Shown piece after piece: positions 1 through 8,674 of a stretch of 63,419 bases of DNA. Made by a program: the position numbers and the translations under genes. The notes under the pieces were generated by a model. It was given only the letters and a program-made list of their open reading frames with translations, was not told the origin of the DNA and made no database searches. The stretch is from positions 1 to 63,419 of the forward strand of contig JAJDAH010000378.1 in the NCBI GenBank assembly GCA_029261965.1, read 5' to 3'. Every line of letters starts with the position of its first letter. Position 1 is the first letter of the stretch. The DNA comes from Polyangiaceae bacterium. Its GTDB lineage: Bacteria; Myxococcota_A; Polyangia; Polyangiales; Polyangiaceae.

Positions 1-562
1 TGCCGGGCAAGCCATCCGCGAGGGTGTACTGCGCGCTCACCAACCCCCAACTGCCGTTTTGCGCGACGCGGCAGATGCCGAGCGCCTGGGCAGCGACCAT
101 CGGATCCGAATACCCGATGTCGTAGGTGTTGACGTCGCAACCGGTGGGCTCGTCGTCGGGGATGCCGTTACAGTCTTCGTCGACGTTGTTCGCGGGGAAG
201 TCGACGGCACCCGGGTTCATCTGCTGAGTGCAATCGTTGCAGTCTCCCGCAGCGACGGTGAAACCATCGCCGTCGTTGTCGACATTGGGATCGGGCGAAT
301 CACACGGCGGCGGACTCGTGAGCACCCCGCCGACGCCGCCACCGCCCGGCCCACCGCCGGCCCCAGGATTGATGAGTCCGCCGCTTCCGCCGGCTCCACC
401 GGCTCCGATGATGCCACCACCGTTACCACCCGCCGCTGCGCCGCCGCTCGTGCCTCCGTTGCCGAAGGTCGAACGTCCGCCACTGTCGGATCCGCACGCG
501 GCGGTGCCGCTGGCGACCAGCACCACGAAAAACAAGGCCGTGCCTCGCGTCAATCGCATCAT
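1..562 (-). CDS. Lipoprotein with MopE-type metal-binding motif (C-terminus cut by window edge)
   Basis: Secreted lipoprotein of unknown overall role; about 187 residues are visible and the protein runs off the left edge. It begins with a hydrophobic signal ending in a lipobox (TAAC, Cys near residue 22). A Gly/Ala-rich linker of about 45 residues follows. Next comes a calcium/copper-type motif, NVDNDGDGFTVAAGDCNDC, then a run containing NPGAVDFP and VDEDCNG. This is the pattern of the Cu-binding MopE family found in Myxococcota surface proteins. The last visible part, around GICRVAQNGSWGLVSAQYTL, resembles the start of a choice-of-anchor L domain (family knowledge, moderate certainty). Two ATG codons at 562 and 559 are possible starts; no strong ribosome site is visible. 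The decayed gene upstream on the same strand (679-1173) was also a linker-type secreted protein. Confidence 0.8.
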   Translation of the reverse strand, partial: MMRLTRGTALFFVVLVASGTAACGSDSGGRSTFGNGGTSGGAAAGGNGGGIIGAGGAGGSGGLINPGAGGGPGGGGVGGVLTSPPPCDSPDPNVDNDGDGFTVAAGDCNDCTQQMNPGAVDFPANNVDEDCNGIPDDEPTGCDVNTYDIGYSDPMVAAQALGICRVAQNGSWGLVSAQYTLADGLPG

Positions 563-678
563 CACGGTGCAAATCGTACCGTCCATCGCTCGGTCCCGAC
601 CGCCGCCGGCAGCGCGAAAAGGTCGGCTGTTCCGGGTGACTGGACAATTCCGACGCGATCGTTGCCACCCGGGGACGG

Positions 679-1173
679 CTAAGGAACGAGCGCGGCTCCC
701 CAAATTTTGAAGTCGTCGACAAGCCCGCCGGCTGGTTCGTTGTCGGTGGTCCCCCACGATCCGACGAAAAACACGTTACTTTGGCTCGCTGGTGGCATCG
801 ATACCGGTCCGGCTATGTCCGTGAGGTAGCTCGCCGCCTCCACGCCGTCGAAGAAAACGCGAGCGACCCGCGGGCCGGTCTGACCGAAATCCCAGATGAC
901 AGTGATCCGTGTCCAAGTCCCGGGGCTCAACGAGTAGTCCGTGGGCGCAATCTGGGTTTCGAAGAAGCCCCCACTGCCGTCGAGCGCCGTGAACTGAATG
1001 CCGTTGCCGTTCGATGAGCCCGCCTTGCGCTGCCGGACCCGGCCCCGCCGGTGCTACCGGTGGCGCCCGAGCTGCCGCCGCCGTCTTCCAGCTCGAACGT
1101 ACCCCCGGTGCCCCACGGCCACGAGCACGCCCGCCGCCCCCGTCATCGCCACGCGCCACCAGTTTGCAACCAT
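679..1173 (-). pseudogene. LamG/concanavalin-like secreted protein, frameshifted and truncated
   Basis: The last 110 or so residues in one frame (stop at 679) contain YSLSPGTWTRITVIWDFGQ, ARVFFDGVEAASY and GGLVDDFKIWGAAL, typical of the C-terminal half of a LamG-like beta-sandwich. Upstream this frame meets a TAG at 1054-1056. The expected N-terminus, MVANWWRVAMTGAAGVLVAV from an ATG at 1173, lies in the same frame but before that stop. A Gly/Ser linker (GGGSSGATGSTGGAGSGSA) is readable only in a different frame between about 1020 and 1095. The simplest reading is a secreted protein gene with two frameshifts and loss of the first half of LamG. Sequencing error in the G+C-rich linker cannot explain the missing half domain but could explain the shifts. 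Confidence 0.55.
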
Positions 1174-1230
1174 GTCGCCTCCACCAAGAAGTTAGCATAT
1201 CGGAGGCACTTCTCGCCCGGAGCGGCGAGC

Positions 1231-2397
1231 ATGGTTGCTCTGCCAGAGGCTGTTTGCTTGAGTGGCCTCCCGGTGAACGAGGTCATTGCACGCGACGAGC
1301 AAGATGCGGGACAGCCGGTGTTCCGCTGGCCGAAACGCGTGCGCCCGGGTGACGTGTTGGAGTGTGCGAGCCAAGAAGTCGTGGGTTTCGTCACGGACGG
1401 CGCCCTCGCGGGACTCACCGAGTCGGGACGACACACGCTGACGCCGGCCGAGCTTCCATTTCTGGGCGAGCTCGAGAAAACGATCGGAGGCGAAACGGTC
1501 TTCGACGCCGAATTGTGGTTCGTGTCGCTCGAGCCGCAACGCTGCACGGCCACCGGCGAGCTCGGTGAAATCGAAGACATAGAATTTCACCTACCGATTT
1601 CGTCGAGCTTCAGCGTCGACATCTCGGTACGCATCATGGATGCGGAGACTGCTCTGGGGGAACACGCCGGCGACATCGGCGCAATCCCGGAAATCTTGCG
1701 GGCGCAGCTCGGTCGGTTGCTCCGCCTTCAACTCCGAAAGTGCTTCTCCGACGACCGCATGAGCTTCACCGAGATCGGCGACGAGTTCTTCGAGGAAGCG
1801 GCTCACGTCGAGGTGCTGCCCGCCGTCCGCTCAGCGTTCGCCCGCCACGGCTTCGCGGCCGACGACCTGCAACTCGACGTCGAACCGGACGCGCAGTCCA
1901 AGAGGCGACTCGACGAGATGCTCAGCTCGATCCCGCCGGCGCTCGGGCGACCGCCGACCCCTCCGCCACCGGCGTTTCCGACGGCGGCCACCGACGCCGA
2001 TGACATCGACATGTTGCTCGAAGACGACCAAACCCTCATCGATGGCGGGCTCTCTTCGCCAAACATCGGGGCGCGGGTTCGGGCACAAGCTGGCAACACC
2101 TGGTACGAAGGCGTCGTCGTCGAACTGGAGGGGGAGCGCTGTCTGGTTCGCTGGGACGGCGCGCCGACCACTTGGGTGGGCCCGGACGAGGTCGAGGTCA
2201 TCGAACCCGGCACTGGCGTGCCACCTCCCGACCCGATCGAGCCCGCGTTCATGCCCGGCAGCGTCGTCATCGCCGAATTCGACGACGGCAATCACTACCG
2301 AGCCCGGGTCCTTCGAGCGACCAGCGGCTGGTACGAGGTGGAGTGGGAAAACGGCAACAACGCCTGGCTCCCCGCGGAGAAGCTCGGCGACGCTTGA
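1231..2397 (+). CDS. SPFH-domain (virion core protein-like) protein with two C-terminal Tudor-like modules
   Basis: 388 residues. The N-terminal part (about 25-235) has FRWPKRVRPGDVLECAS and GFVTDGALAGLTESGRHTL, the usual opening of soluble SPFH proteins of the YdjI/virion-core type, followed by a helical band-7-like region. A Pro-rich linker near 245-260 separates two small beta modules: WYEGVVVELEGERCLVRW...WVGPDEVEVI (about 293-330) and HYRARVLRATSGWYEVEWENG...WLPAEKL (about 350-385). Both look like Tudor/agenet (DUF4537-like) barrels. The start is taken as the ATG at 1231 because GGAG lies 7-11 nt upstream and the SPFH homology begins just after it; longer in-frame starts would add non-family sequence. 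SPFH proteins scaffold membrane or protein complexes; a role for the Tudor-like modules in bacteria is not known to me. Confidence 0.7.
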   Translation: MVALPEAVCLSGLPVNEVIARDEQDAGQPVFRWPKRVRPGDVLECASQEVVGFVTDGALAGLTESGRHTLTPAELPFLGELEKTIGGETVFDAELWFVSLEPQRCTATGELGEIEDIEFHLPISSSFSVDISVRIMDAETALGEHAGDIGAIPEILRAQLGRLLRLQLRKCFSDDRMSFTEIGDEFFEEAAHVEVLPAVRSAFARHGFAADDLQLDVEPDAQSKRRLDEMLSSIPPALGRPPTPPPPAFPTAATDADDIDMLLEDDQTLIDGGLSSPNIGARVRAQAGNTWYEGVVVELEGERCLVRWDGAPTTWVGPDEVEVIEPGTGVPPPDPIEPAFMPGSVVIAEFDDGNHYRARVLRATSGWYEVEWENGNNAWLPAEKLGDA

Positions 2398-2447
2398 GCC
2401 GCTCGGATTTTGGCCCTACCGGCAGAGTGTGTGCCTTACACTAAGGA

Positions 2448-3374
2448 ATGGCCGAAGCTCCCGCGCTCGTCTACTCCACCACGTCCTACGACTACTTTCG
2501 CGATCGACTCTGCCGAAGCGAGCACTTCGAGCCGGGAGAAGTCGAACGACGCGACTTCCCCGACGGCGAGCACTACCGCCGAATCGCCACCAACCCCGAC
2601 GACCGAGACGTCGTGCTGGTCGCCGGCACGGTCGACGACACCGACACCCTCGAGCTTTACGACTTGGCTTGCGGGCTCGTCTACTACGGCGCACGGCGAC
2701 TCACGATTGCCATTCCGTTCTTCGGGTATTCGACGATGGAACGCGCGGTCAGAGACGGCGAGGTCGTCACCGCGAAGACTCGCGCTCGCCTCCTATCCGG
2801 GATCCCCGTTTCATCGCTCGGCAACCGCGTGCTCTTGCTCGACCTGCACGTGAGTGGACTGCCGCACTATTTCGAAAACGAGCTCCATCCCGTTCACATC
2901 TACGGGAGCCCGGTCATCTCCCGAGCCGCCGGTGAGCTCGGTGGCGACGACTACGTGCTCGCGTGCACGGACGCTGGTCGCGCAAAATGGGTGGAATCGC
3001 TCGCCAACGAAATCGGTGTCACGCCCGCGTTCGTCTACAAACGTCGACTGAGCTCGGACACCACGGAGGTCACCGCCGTCAGCGCGAGGGTCAGCGGAAA
3101 GTCGGTGGTCATCTACGACGACATGATTCGCACCGGCGGCTCGGTCCTCAGCGCCGCCGAGGCCTACGCCGAAGCTGGCGCGACGAGCATTTCAGCTATC
3201 TGCACCCACGGCATCTTCCCCGGCGACGCCCTCGAACGCCTCGAGAAACACGGCGTTCTCGAGAAGATCGTTTGCACGAACAGCCACCCTCGGGCGGTGA
3301 AGCTCGAGTCGAGCTTCCTCGAGGTCAAGGACGTCGTGCCGCTCTTCGACGAGTCTCTGCGGAGGAGACCGTGA
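2448..3374 (+). CDS. prs: Ribose-phosphate pyrophosphokinase (PRPP synthetase) family protein
   Basis: 308 residues, the normal length for the family. It would make PRPP from ribose 5-phosphate and ATP, feeding NAD, purine, pyrimidine, His and Trp synthesis. The C-terminal half carries the PRPP-binding loop [13 protein letters not shown] (about 219-231), with CTDAGRAKW (173-181) in place of the canonical pyrophosphate-binding sequence and [12 protein letters not shown] as the flexible loop. The N-terminal half has the weaker RDFPDGEHY and LLLDLHVSG motifs. It diverges from housekeeping Prs, so it may be the specialised copy found beside NAD genes. Its stop codon overlaps the start of the NrtR-like gene (GTGA at 3371-3374), implying translational coupling. 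AAGGA abuts the ATG and a TACACT hexamer ends 5 nt before it, so the transcript may have little or no leader. Confidence 0.8.
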   Translation: MAEAPALVYSTTSYDYFRDRLCRSEHFEPGEVERRDFPDGEHYRRIATNPDDRDVVLVAGTVDDTDTLELYDLACGLVYYGARRLTIAIPFFGYSTMERAVRDGEVVTAKTRARLLSGIPVSSLGNRVLLLDLHVSGLPHYFENELHPVHIYGSPVISRAAGELGGDDYVLACTDAGRAKWVESLANEIGVTPAFVYKRRLSSDTTEVTAVSARVSGKSVVIYDDMIRTGGSVLSAAEAYAEAGATSISAICTHGIFPGDALERLEKHGVLEKIVCTNSHPRAVKLESSFLEVKDVVPLFDESLRRRP

Positions 3375-4060
3375 AGTACAGCTACGACTATCCACGCCCG
3401 GCAGTCACCGTCGACTGCGTCGTGTTCGGTCTCGACGAGGGCGACCTCAAGCTCATGCTGATTCAACGAGAGCTCGACCCGTTCAAGCACCAATGGGCGC
3501 TCCCTGGGGGGTTCGTGCACATCGACGAGGATCTCGAAGAGGCAGCGCGGCGCGAGCTCGACGAAGAAACCGGCATCAGCAAGGCCTACCTCGAGCAGCT
3601 CTACACCGAAGGCGCCGTGGAGCGGGACCCGCGAGGCCGGGTCATCACGGTGGCGTACTACGCGCTGACGAATCTCGAGGACCACAACATCGTTGCGGCG
3701 ACGGACGCCGAAAACGCTGGTTGGTTCTCGATCCACGATTTGCCGACGCTGGCGTTCGACCACCGCAAGATCATCGGCGTTGCGCTAGAACGTCTCCGAA
3801 ACAAGGTCCGCTACACCCCTGTAGGCTTCGAGCTCCTGCCCAAAAAGTTCACCTTGAGCGAGCTCCAGGCCCTCTACGAAACAATCCTCGAGCGACCCCT
3901 CGACAAGAGGAACTTCCGAAAGAAAATCCTCGGAATGGGGCTGCTCATCGAGACCGACGAGGTCGAAAAAGATGTCGCGCACCGAGCGGCTCGGCTCTAC
4001 CGGTTCAACCGCAAAGAATACCGACAGCTCAGTCGCCAAGGCTTCAACTTCGCCATTTAG
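3371..4060 (+). CDS. NrtR-type Nudix transcriptional regulator / Nudix hydrolase
   Basis: 229 residues in two parts. The Nudix fold (about 10-140) keeps a complete Nudix box from G47 to I69, with the REL..EE..G core (RELDEETGI), so hydrolase activity on ADP-ribose-like compounds is possible. The C-terminal part (about 145-229, [14 protein letters not shown] and [15 protein letters not shown]) matches the winged-helix DNA-binding domain of NrtR regulators, which sense ADP-ribose and repress NAD salvage or synthesis genes. The GTG start overlaps the prs-like stop by four bases, so the two proteins are co-translated. The pair is consistent with a PRPP/NAD module whose product represses its own operon; no palindromic operator is obvious just upstream of 2448. 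Alternative: a plain Nudix hydrolase with a helical tail. Confidence 0.8.
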   Translation: MKYSYDYPRPAVTVDCVVFGLDEGDLKLMLIQRELDPFKHQWALPGGFVHIDEDLEEAARRELDEETGISKAYLEQLYTEGAVERDPRGRVITVAYYALTNLEDHNIVAATDAENAGWFSIHDLPTLAFDHRKIIGVALERLRNKVRYTPVGFELLPKKFTLSELQALYETILERPLDKRNFRKKILGMGLLIETDEVEKDVAHRAARLYRFNRKEYRQLSRQGFNFAI

Positions 4061-4072
4061 CGCCCGCCGAGC

Positions 4073-4096
4073 TGCCCAGCCGCCCAGCCGCCCAAC
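4073..4096. repeat. Three 8-bp tandem repeats between nrtR-like and vWA genes
   Basis: Three near-identical octamers, (T/C)GCCCA(G/A)C, run head to tail just after the NrtR-like stop codon. Not a hairpin; probably slippage-generated. The rest of the 114-bp gap holds only the ribosome site of the next gene. Confidence 0.5.
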
Positions 4097-4174
4097 CTGA
4101 GCGACTGCCTCTTCGCCAGCAGGTGTAAGCGGCACGCCGGCTCCTCCGTTCTCCTCGAAACCGGAGGAGAAATC

Positions 4175-5776
4175 ATGCGCGGATGGAAATTGGTGGGCTC
4201 GATCGCGGCGATCATGCTCGGGGCTGGACTCGGCGCTTGCAGCATGCATTCGAAGACGGGCGCAGCCGCCCCCGAGAGCTTGGTCGCGCCAGCCAGCTAT
4301 CCGCAGCCGGCGTTCGCGGGCGGGCTCGCCGTCGCCAACGACCACAATACCGAGAGCTACGACCGCATCGTCGAAAACGACTTCCTCGCGGTCAAAGACT
4401 CGCCGCTGTCGACGTTCTCCGTCGATGTCGATACCGCCTCCTACTCGAACACCCGCCGATTCCTCCGCCAGGGCGAGCTGCCACCGAAGGACGCGGTCCG
4501 AGTCGAGGAGCTCATCAACTACTTCTCGTACGACTACCCGGAGCCCGTGGGGGACAAACCCTTCGCCGTGAAAACCGAGGTGTCCGCCGCGCCGTGGAAC
4601 GAAGAGAACCGGCTCGTGCACATCGGGCTCCAGGGCAAGAAGGTCGCGCACGCCGAGCTCCCGCCGAGGAACCTCGTCTTCTTGCTCGACGTCTCCGGCT
4701 CGATGTCGGACGCGAACAAGCTGCCGCTCCTCCGGCGCGCCATGAAACAAGTCGTCGAGGGCATGCACGCGCGGGACCATGTCTCGATCGTCGTTTACGC
4801 CGGAGCGAGCGGGCTCGTGCTTCCGCCGACCTCCGGAAAAAACAAGGAGCGCATCACCGACGCGCTCAACGAGCTCGAAGCCGGCGGCAGCACCAACGGC
4901 GGCGAAGGGATCCAGCTCGCCTATCAGATGGCGCGAAAAAGCTTCGTGAAGGGCGGCATCAATCGCGTCATCTTGGCCACCGATGGCGACTTCAACGTCG
5001 GCGTCACCAACCAGGGCGACCTGACGCGCCTCATCGAGCACGAGCGCAAGAGTGGCGTTTTCCTCACCGTGCTCGGGTTCGGAATGGGAAACCTCAAGGA
5101 CTCCACCCTCGAGAAGCTCGCCGACCAGGGCAACGGCAACTACGCCTACATCGACGACATGGCCGAAGCGCGGAAGGTTCTGGTGAACGAAGCGGGCTCG
5201 ACTTTCATGACGATCGCCAAGGACGTGAAGATTCAGGTCGAATTCAACCCGAAACACGTCGCCGCTTATCGCTTGGTCGGCTACGAGAATCGGCTGATGG
5301 CGACCCGGGACTTCAACGACGACCAGAAGGACGCCGGCGAGATCGGCGCCGGTCATACTGTGACGGCGCTCTACGAAATCGTCCCGGTCGGAGGCAGAGC
5401 CGACACGGGCTCGGTCGACCCGCTGAAGTATCAGGCGCCCGCGTCGGTCAACGGCGAAGGCTCCGGCGAGTTCTTGACGGTCAAGCTCCGGTACAAGGCC
5501 CCAGACGGCGACCAGAGTTCTCTTCTGAGCTTCCCGGTGAGCACAGCTCACGTCACCGCGCAGACCTCGAACGCTTTTCGTTTCTCCGCGGCGGTCGCCG
5601 AGTTCGGGATGTTGCTACGCGAATCCAAGCACGCCGGAACTGCGAGCTTCGGCTCGGCCCGACAGCTCGCGATGAACGCGCGCGGCGAGGACCCACACGG
5701 TTATCGCCGAGAGTTCGTTCGCCTCGTGGACCGCGCCCGTGAGCTCAAGAGCAAGTCGGCGACGCTGGCGAACTGA
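4175..5776 (+). CDS. YfbK-like von Willebrand factor A lipoprotein
   Basis: 533 residues, the usual length of the YfbK/vWA-DUF3520 family. The signal peptide ends in a lipobox (GLGAC, Cys22), so the protein is expected to be lipid-anchored. Residues about 62-135 form the N-terminal region typical of the family (TFSVDVDTASYSNTRRFL). The vWA domain (about 165-340) has an intact MIDAS metal site, DVSGSMS (172-178), with later T and D ligands in GGSTNGGEG and LATDGDFNVG. The C-terminal region matches DUF3520. The ATG at 4175 is preceded by GGAGGAGA at a good distance. The role of the family is not settled; it is a protein-interaction module of the envelope. Convergent with the next gene, with stops three bases apart. 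Confidence 0.88.
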   Translation: MRGWKLVGSIAAIMLGAGLGACSMHSKTGAAAPESLVAPASYPQPAFAGGLAVANDHNTESYDRIVENDFLAVKDSPLSTFSVDVDTASYSNTRRFLRQGELPPKDAVRVEELINYFSYDYPEPVGDKPFAVKTEVSAAPWNEENRLVHIGLQGKKVAHAELPPRNLVFLLDVSGSMSDANKLPLLRRAMKQVVEGMHARDHVSIVVYAGASGLVLPPTSGKNKERITDALNELEAGGSTNGGEGIQLAYQMARKSFVKGGINRVILATDGDFNVGVTNQGDLTRLIEHERKSGVFLTVLGFGMGNLKDSTLEKLADQGNGNYAYIDDMAEARKVLVNEAGSTFMTIAKDVKIQVEFNPKHVAAYRLVGYENRLMATRDFNDDQKDAGEIGAGHTVTALYEIVPVGGRADTGSVDPLKYQAPASVNGEGSGEFLTVKLRYKAPDGDQSSLLSFPVSTAHVTAQTSNAFRFSAAVAEFGMLLRESKHAGTASFGSARQLAMNARGEDPHGYRREFVRLVDRARELKSKSATLAN

Positions 5777-5779
5777 AGC

Positions 5780-7198
5780 TCACTTCACCATTAGCGGACC
5801 GAGGCTCATCGTCGTCCGGCACCGCTCGAGCTCAATCGAGTACACGCACACGTTCGCCGCGTCCCGACGCAGGTAGAGGGTGCGATCGTCCGGCGAGATG
5901 TTGATGTTCATCGGAAGGAACTCGCTTGGCAACATCCGCGAAGCCGCACGTTCGATGTCGATCTCGAAGAGCCCACCGTCGAGGCCGTAGGCGCGATTCG
6001 ATGCTCCGTTGATCACGAAGTTCTCGAGCTGCACGACGGCGCCGTCGACGGAACGGAAACTGAGCGCCGCCGTGTCGAACAAGCGCACCGCGTTTTCCGA
6101 GAACGCGCTGTCGACAAGAAGTACCTCGCCATTCGGCGTCATCGCGTACCGAGGGAGCTGCTCCCCAACGGCCGCAAAGTCGTAGGTGAGCCGCTTGGCG
6201 TCGAGAACCATGATGTGGTAGCGGCTGCTCGACCGTTCCAGCCTCTCGGCCTCCGCCGGGTCATCGAACAACGAACGGTCGATGAGGTCGCGGTCGGCGA
6301 ACGCAACGGCGGTGACGCCGTCGGGCGCCATGGCCACGGGCCCGAAGCCGGGCAGATTCCTCACGAAGGACTCGTTCCCCGAGTCGAGGTCGATCAGACT
6401 GACGGGGTCGTAGCCTCGATTACTCCCCCTCCCTCGGAAGCCGAAGTCGATGTCGATGTCGATGTCGATGCTGAAAGGATCGGTGCAGGTCGTCGGCGCC
6501 AGAAACGCGCGCTGACCATCGGGAGTGATGGCGACCTGGTCAGCGCAGTTCGGGACGTCCAGCTCGCGAACTTCGCCGCTGCCGAGCTCCACGACGGCAA
6601 CGCGCGTGGTCGGTGTCTCGTTTTCTCCGACGCCACTCCAAAAATGCTCGGTGGCCACGAGCGCCCGCTCGCCGTCGGGCAGAAGGTCCACGTCGACCAC
6701 GTCGCGTTCGAACTCGTGGGAAAAAGTGGTCAAACCCGTGTCCGCAGCGACTACCCGCAAGCTGCGCGAGAACGCGAGCACGACGTAGCGATCGTCCTCG
6801 CTCGACTCGATGCGAAAGTCGTTGGCCGTGAGCTCGGTTTGCCAGAGTCTGCGGCTGTGGGTCACGTCCACCGCGACCAAAGACGACATGCGCGAGCCCA
6901 CGTACACGACCGGGCGCTTTTTCGAGAAAGCGAGGCGCCCGGGCCGGTCGACCGGCAACTCGCGCACCAGACCATCGTTCGGCCAACCCACGGCCAGCCG
7001 CCCGTCACGCTCGAACAACAGATAATCACCGGTGGGCGCCACGGCGATGTCCCCTATCTGAAGCTCGACCCCCCCGGGTTCGTCTCCCACTCCGCGTTGG
7101 TGAACGTTCTGCCCGCCGTCGGGCGTCCCGCAAGCCAAGAGCGCGGCCAAAACCGGCAGCCCCGACGACAACGTGCCTCTCGAGAGTCTTTCGTTCAC
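5780..7198 (-). CDS. Beta-propeller (YVTN/WD40-like) lipoprotein
   Basis: 472 residues. A short signal sequence ends at a lipobox-like LLAC about 17 residues after the GTG start, followed by polar sequence. The body is a string of roughly 45-residue repeats with the pattern of bacterial beta-propellers: ITPDGQRAFLAP, VAMAPDGVTAVAFADRDL, YAMTPNGEVLLVDSA and ISPDDRTLYLRR. Such propellers bind ligands or partner proteins outside the cytoplasm; nothing here shows enzymatic residues. The GTG at 7198 is chosen because AAAGGGA lies 6-12 nt upstream, whereas a longer in-frame TTG start (7219) lacks a ribosome site. An IDIDIDIDF stretch comes from a 6-bp repeat (6446-6469). Confidence 0.7.
   Translation of the reverse strand: MNERLSRGTLSSGLPVLAALLACGTPDGGQNVHQRGVGDEPGGVELQIGDIAVAPTGDYLLFERDGRLAVGWPNDGLVRELPVDRPGRLAFSKKRPVVYVGSRMSSLVAVDVTHSRRLWQTELTANDFRIESSEDDRYVVLAFSRSLRVVAADTGLTTFSHEFERDVVDVDLLPDGERALVATEHFWSGVGENETPTTRVAVVELGSGEVRELDVPNCADQVAITPDGQRAFLAPTTCTDPFSIDIDIDIDFGFRGRGSNRGYDPVSLIDLDSGNESFVRNLPGFGPVAMAPDGVTAVAFADRDLIDRSLFDDPAEAERLERSSSRYHIMVLDAKRLTYDFAAVGEQLPRYAMTPNGEVLLVDSAFSENAVRLFDTAALSFRSVDGAVVQLENFVINGASNRAYGLDGGLFEIDIERAASRMLPSEFLPMNINISPDDRTLYLRRDAANVCVYSIELERCRTTMSLGPLMVK
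6446..6469. repeat. Four perfect 6-bp repeats inside the beta-propeller gene
   Basis: The hexamer GTCGAT is repeated four times in tandem and encodes alternating Ile-Asp residues on the minus strand. Copy-number changes would keep the reading frame. Confidence 0.8.
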
Positions 7199-7354
7199 CC
7201 GTTGGTCCCTTTCGCCCAAGCCATCCCGGACGGAGACATCGCAACCCTCGTGCCAACGGCAGGGCGAGCGTGAGCGGAAGGGAAATCCGCGGCCTCGCGG
7301 CGTCGTGTCTTCCTCGGTAACCCTCGGCGTCAGGCGCCCCGCCTAGGACATTCT

Positions 7355-7377
7355 TGTCACCCGTGTATCCGGGTCAC
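7355..7377 (-). terminator. Possible hairpin just downstream of alkB
   Basis: An interrupted inverted repeat, GTcACCCG / CGGGTcAC with a 6-nt loop, starts immediately after the alkB stop codon on the minus strand. There is no run of U after it, so it is at best a weak or Rho-assisted terminator or an mRNA end stabiliser. The remaining sequence to 7199 shows no gene. Confidence 0.3.
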
Positions 7378-7378
7378 C

Positions 7379-8593
7379 TCAAGAGGCGGCGAGGCCGGGC
7401 GCGTTTTCCGGCGCAGACCCGGCGCCGATGGCCGCGGGGGAGGGCGGCGGCGGCGGAGAAGCAAGCTCTTCGCGAAAAGGGCCGAGCTTGCGGTCGCGCA
7501 GCTCCTTGGTGGCCGCTTCCATGTACCCACGGTTGTTCATGAGCGCCATCACGATCGTGCCGTAGTAGCCGCGCGGCATCTTCGGCGACTGCTCGAAACA
7601 GCGCAGCTGGTGATAGGGCCGGGAGGCCTGCGCGTGGTGGTCCGCGTGCCGCGACAACCCCACCAGGGTGTGCAGCGTGAACCAGTTGTCCGTGTCCCAA
7701 GAGTCCTCGGCGGTCACCCGGTTGCCCACCCGGGTGAGCCCCCAATGCTCGATGTAGTTGACGGTCTCAAGCAGGGTGATCGCCCCGCGGGCCTGGATGA
7801 GAAAAAAGAACAGCGCGACGAAACCGAAGAAGTACGTGAAAGCGACGAGGAGCAGCACCTGACCGATGACGCCTTGAAGCACCCGGTGGCGGAGCCACTT
7901 AGGCGACAGCGCGCTCACGCCGTCCAGGTCGTTTCTTACCTTCTCGAGGCGCCAGGCGCTCTTGAACTGCGCGGGTACGGTGCGCAGAAAAAACTGCCGC
8001 AGGGTCTCGCCGAATCGCGCGGTGGCCGGATCGCCGGCGGTTCCGATGCGCGGGTGGTGACCTCGGATGTGCTCGGTGGAGAAATGTTCGTAGAGCACCA
8101 TCGCGAGCAGCAACCGGCCCAAGAAAAACTGATGCTTCTTGCGACGATGAATCCACTCGTGTGCGACGACGATGCCCGAGTAGCCGGCGGTCGTGCCGCA
8201 CAAGACCGCGACGGGCACGAGGTTCGCCGCGGCGGTACCCAGATCGGAAAGCGGCCAAATCGAAATCTTCATCGCCATGAAGCCGAGCAGCCCGTGATTG
8301 GCGACCTGGATGGCGGTCAGAAGGTAAACTTGAAGATCGAACGGCCAATTCGCGGTCGGCACGGGCTGGCGTTTGTCGTTGGGCGCGCGGTTGTCGACCA
8401 TTACGAGCACGACGATCGGCGCGATCCACAAGAGCGCTACCCACCAAAGGTGCGGTCCCGTGAGCAGGAACGCCATGTTCACCAGCGGCAGCACGAAGCA
8501 CCACAAGTGAAGGGTGAACGACCGGGCCGGCGAGATCTTCGGCCCAGCCACCGGCTGCTGACGCACTGTCGAGTTGACCGTCGCGGTCGCCAT
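7379..8593 (-). CDS. alkB: Alkane 1-monooxygenase (membrane diiron hydroxylase)
   Basis: 404 residues with about six membrane segments. It hydroxylates the terminal carbon of medium or long alkanes (or related chains), using electrons from a small iron-sulfur protein. All diiron histidine boxes of AlkB are present: HEWIH (145-149), EHIRGHH (174-180) and RHADHH (315-320), plus the AlkB signature NYIEHWG (279-285). The sequence after each box (PRIGTAGDPATAR, PRGYYG) also fits AlkB rather than acyl desaturases. It is transcribed away from a ferredoxin and ferredoxin reductase pair that can supply electrons. The ATG at 8593 lies 8 nt after a -10-like CACTAT, so the mRNA leader is very short; the GGAG directly before the ATG is too close to be a normal ribosome site. 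Confidence 0.9.
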   Translation of the reverse strand: MATATVNSTVRQQPVAGPKISPARSFTLHLWCFVLPLVNMAFLLTGPHLWWVALLWIAPIVVLVMVDNRAPNDKRQPVPTANWPFDLQVYLLTAIQVANHGLLGFMAMKISIWPLSDLGTAAANLVPVAVLCGTTAGYSGIVVAHEWIHRRKKHQFFLGRLLLAMVLYEHFSTEHIRGHHPRIGTAGDPATARFGETLRQFFLRTVPAQFKSAWRLEKVRNDLDGVSALSPKWLRHRVLQGVIGQVLLLVAFTYFFGFVALFFFLIQARGAITLLETVNYIEHWGLTRVGNRVTAEDSWDTDNWFTLHTLVGLSRHADHHAQASRPYHQLRCFEQSPKMPRGYYGTIVMALMNNRGYMEAATKELRDRKLGPFREELASPPPPPSPAAIGAGSAPENAPGLAAS

Positions 8594-8601
8594 GCTCCAG
8601 A

Positions 8602-8631
8602 ATAGTGTTCACATACGAACTCGTATGTCAA
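8602..8631 (-). promoter_or_regulatory. alkB promoter containing a perfect 8-bp-arm palindromic operator
   Basis: On the minus strand TTGACA (8626-8631) is followed after 18 bp by CACTAT (8602-8607). Between them lies a perfect inverted repeat, ACATACGA-ac-TCGTATGT (8611-8628), overlapping the -35 box. This geometry is typical of a TetR-family or similar dimeric repressor that blocks polymerase. The site sits in the 81-bp gap shared with the divergent ferredoxin gene and could control both. No regulator gene is adjacent. Confidence 0.65.
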
Positions 8632-8674
8632 ACCAGATACCCTTGTTCGGTGATGCGAGGTTAAGGAGGAGCGC

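Noticed and set aside
1051-1230. N-terminal extension of the SPFH-Tudor protein
   Set aside because: The extra residues are Pro/His/Arg-rich, have no family match and overlap the opposite-strand gene remnant; the ATG at 1231 has a ribosome site.
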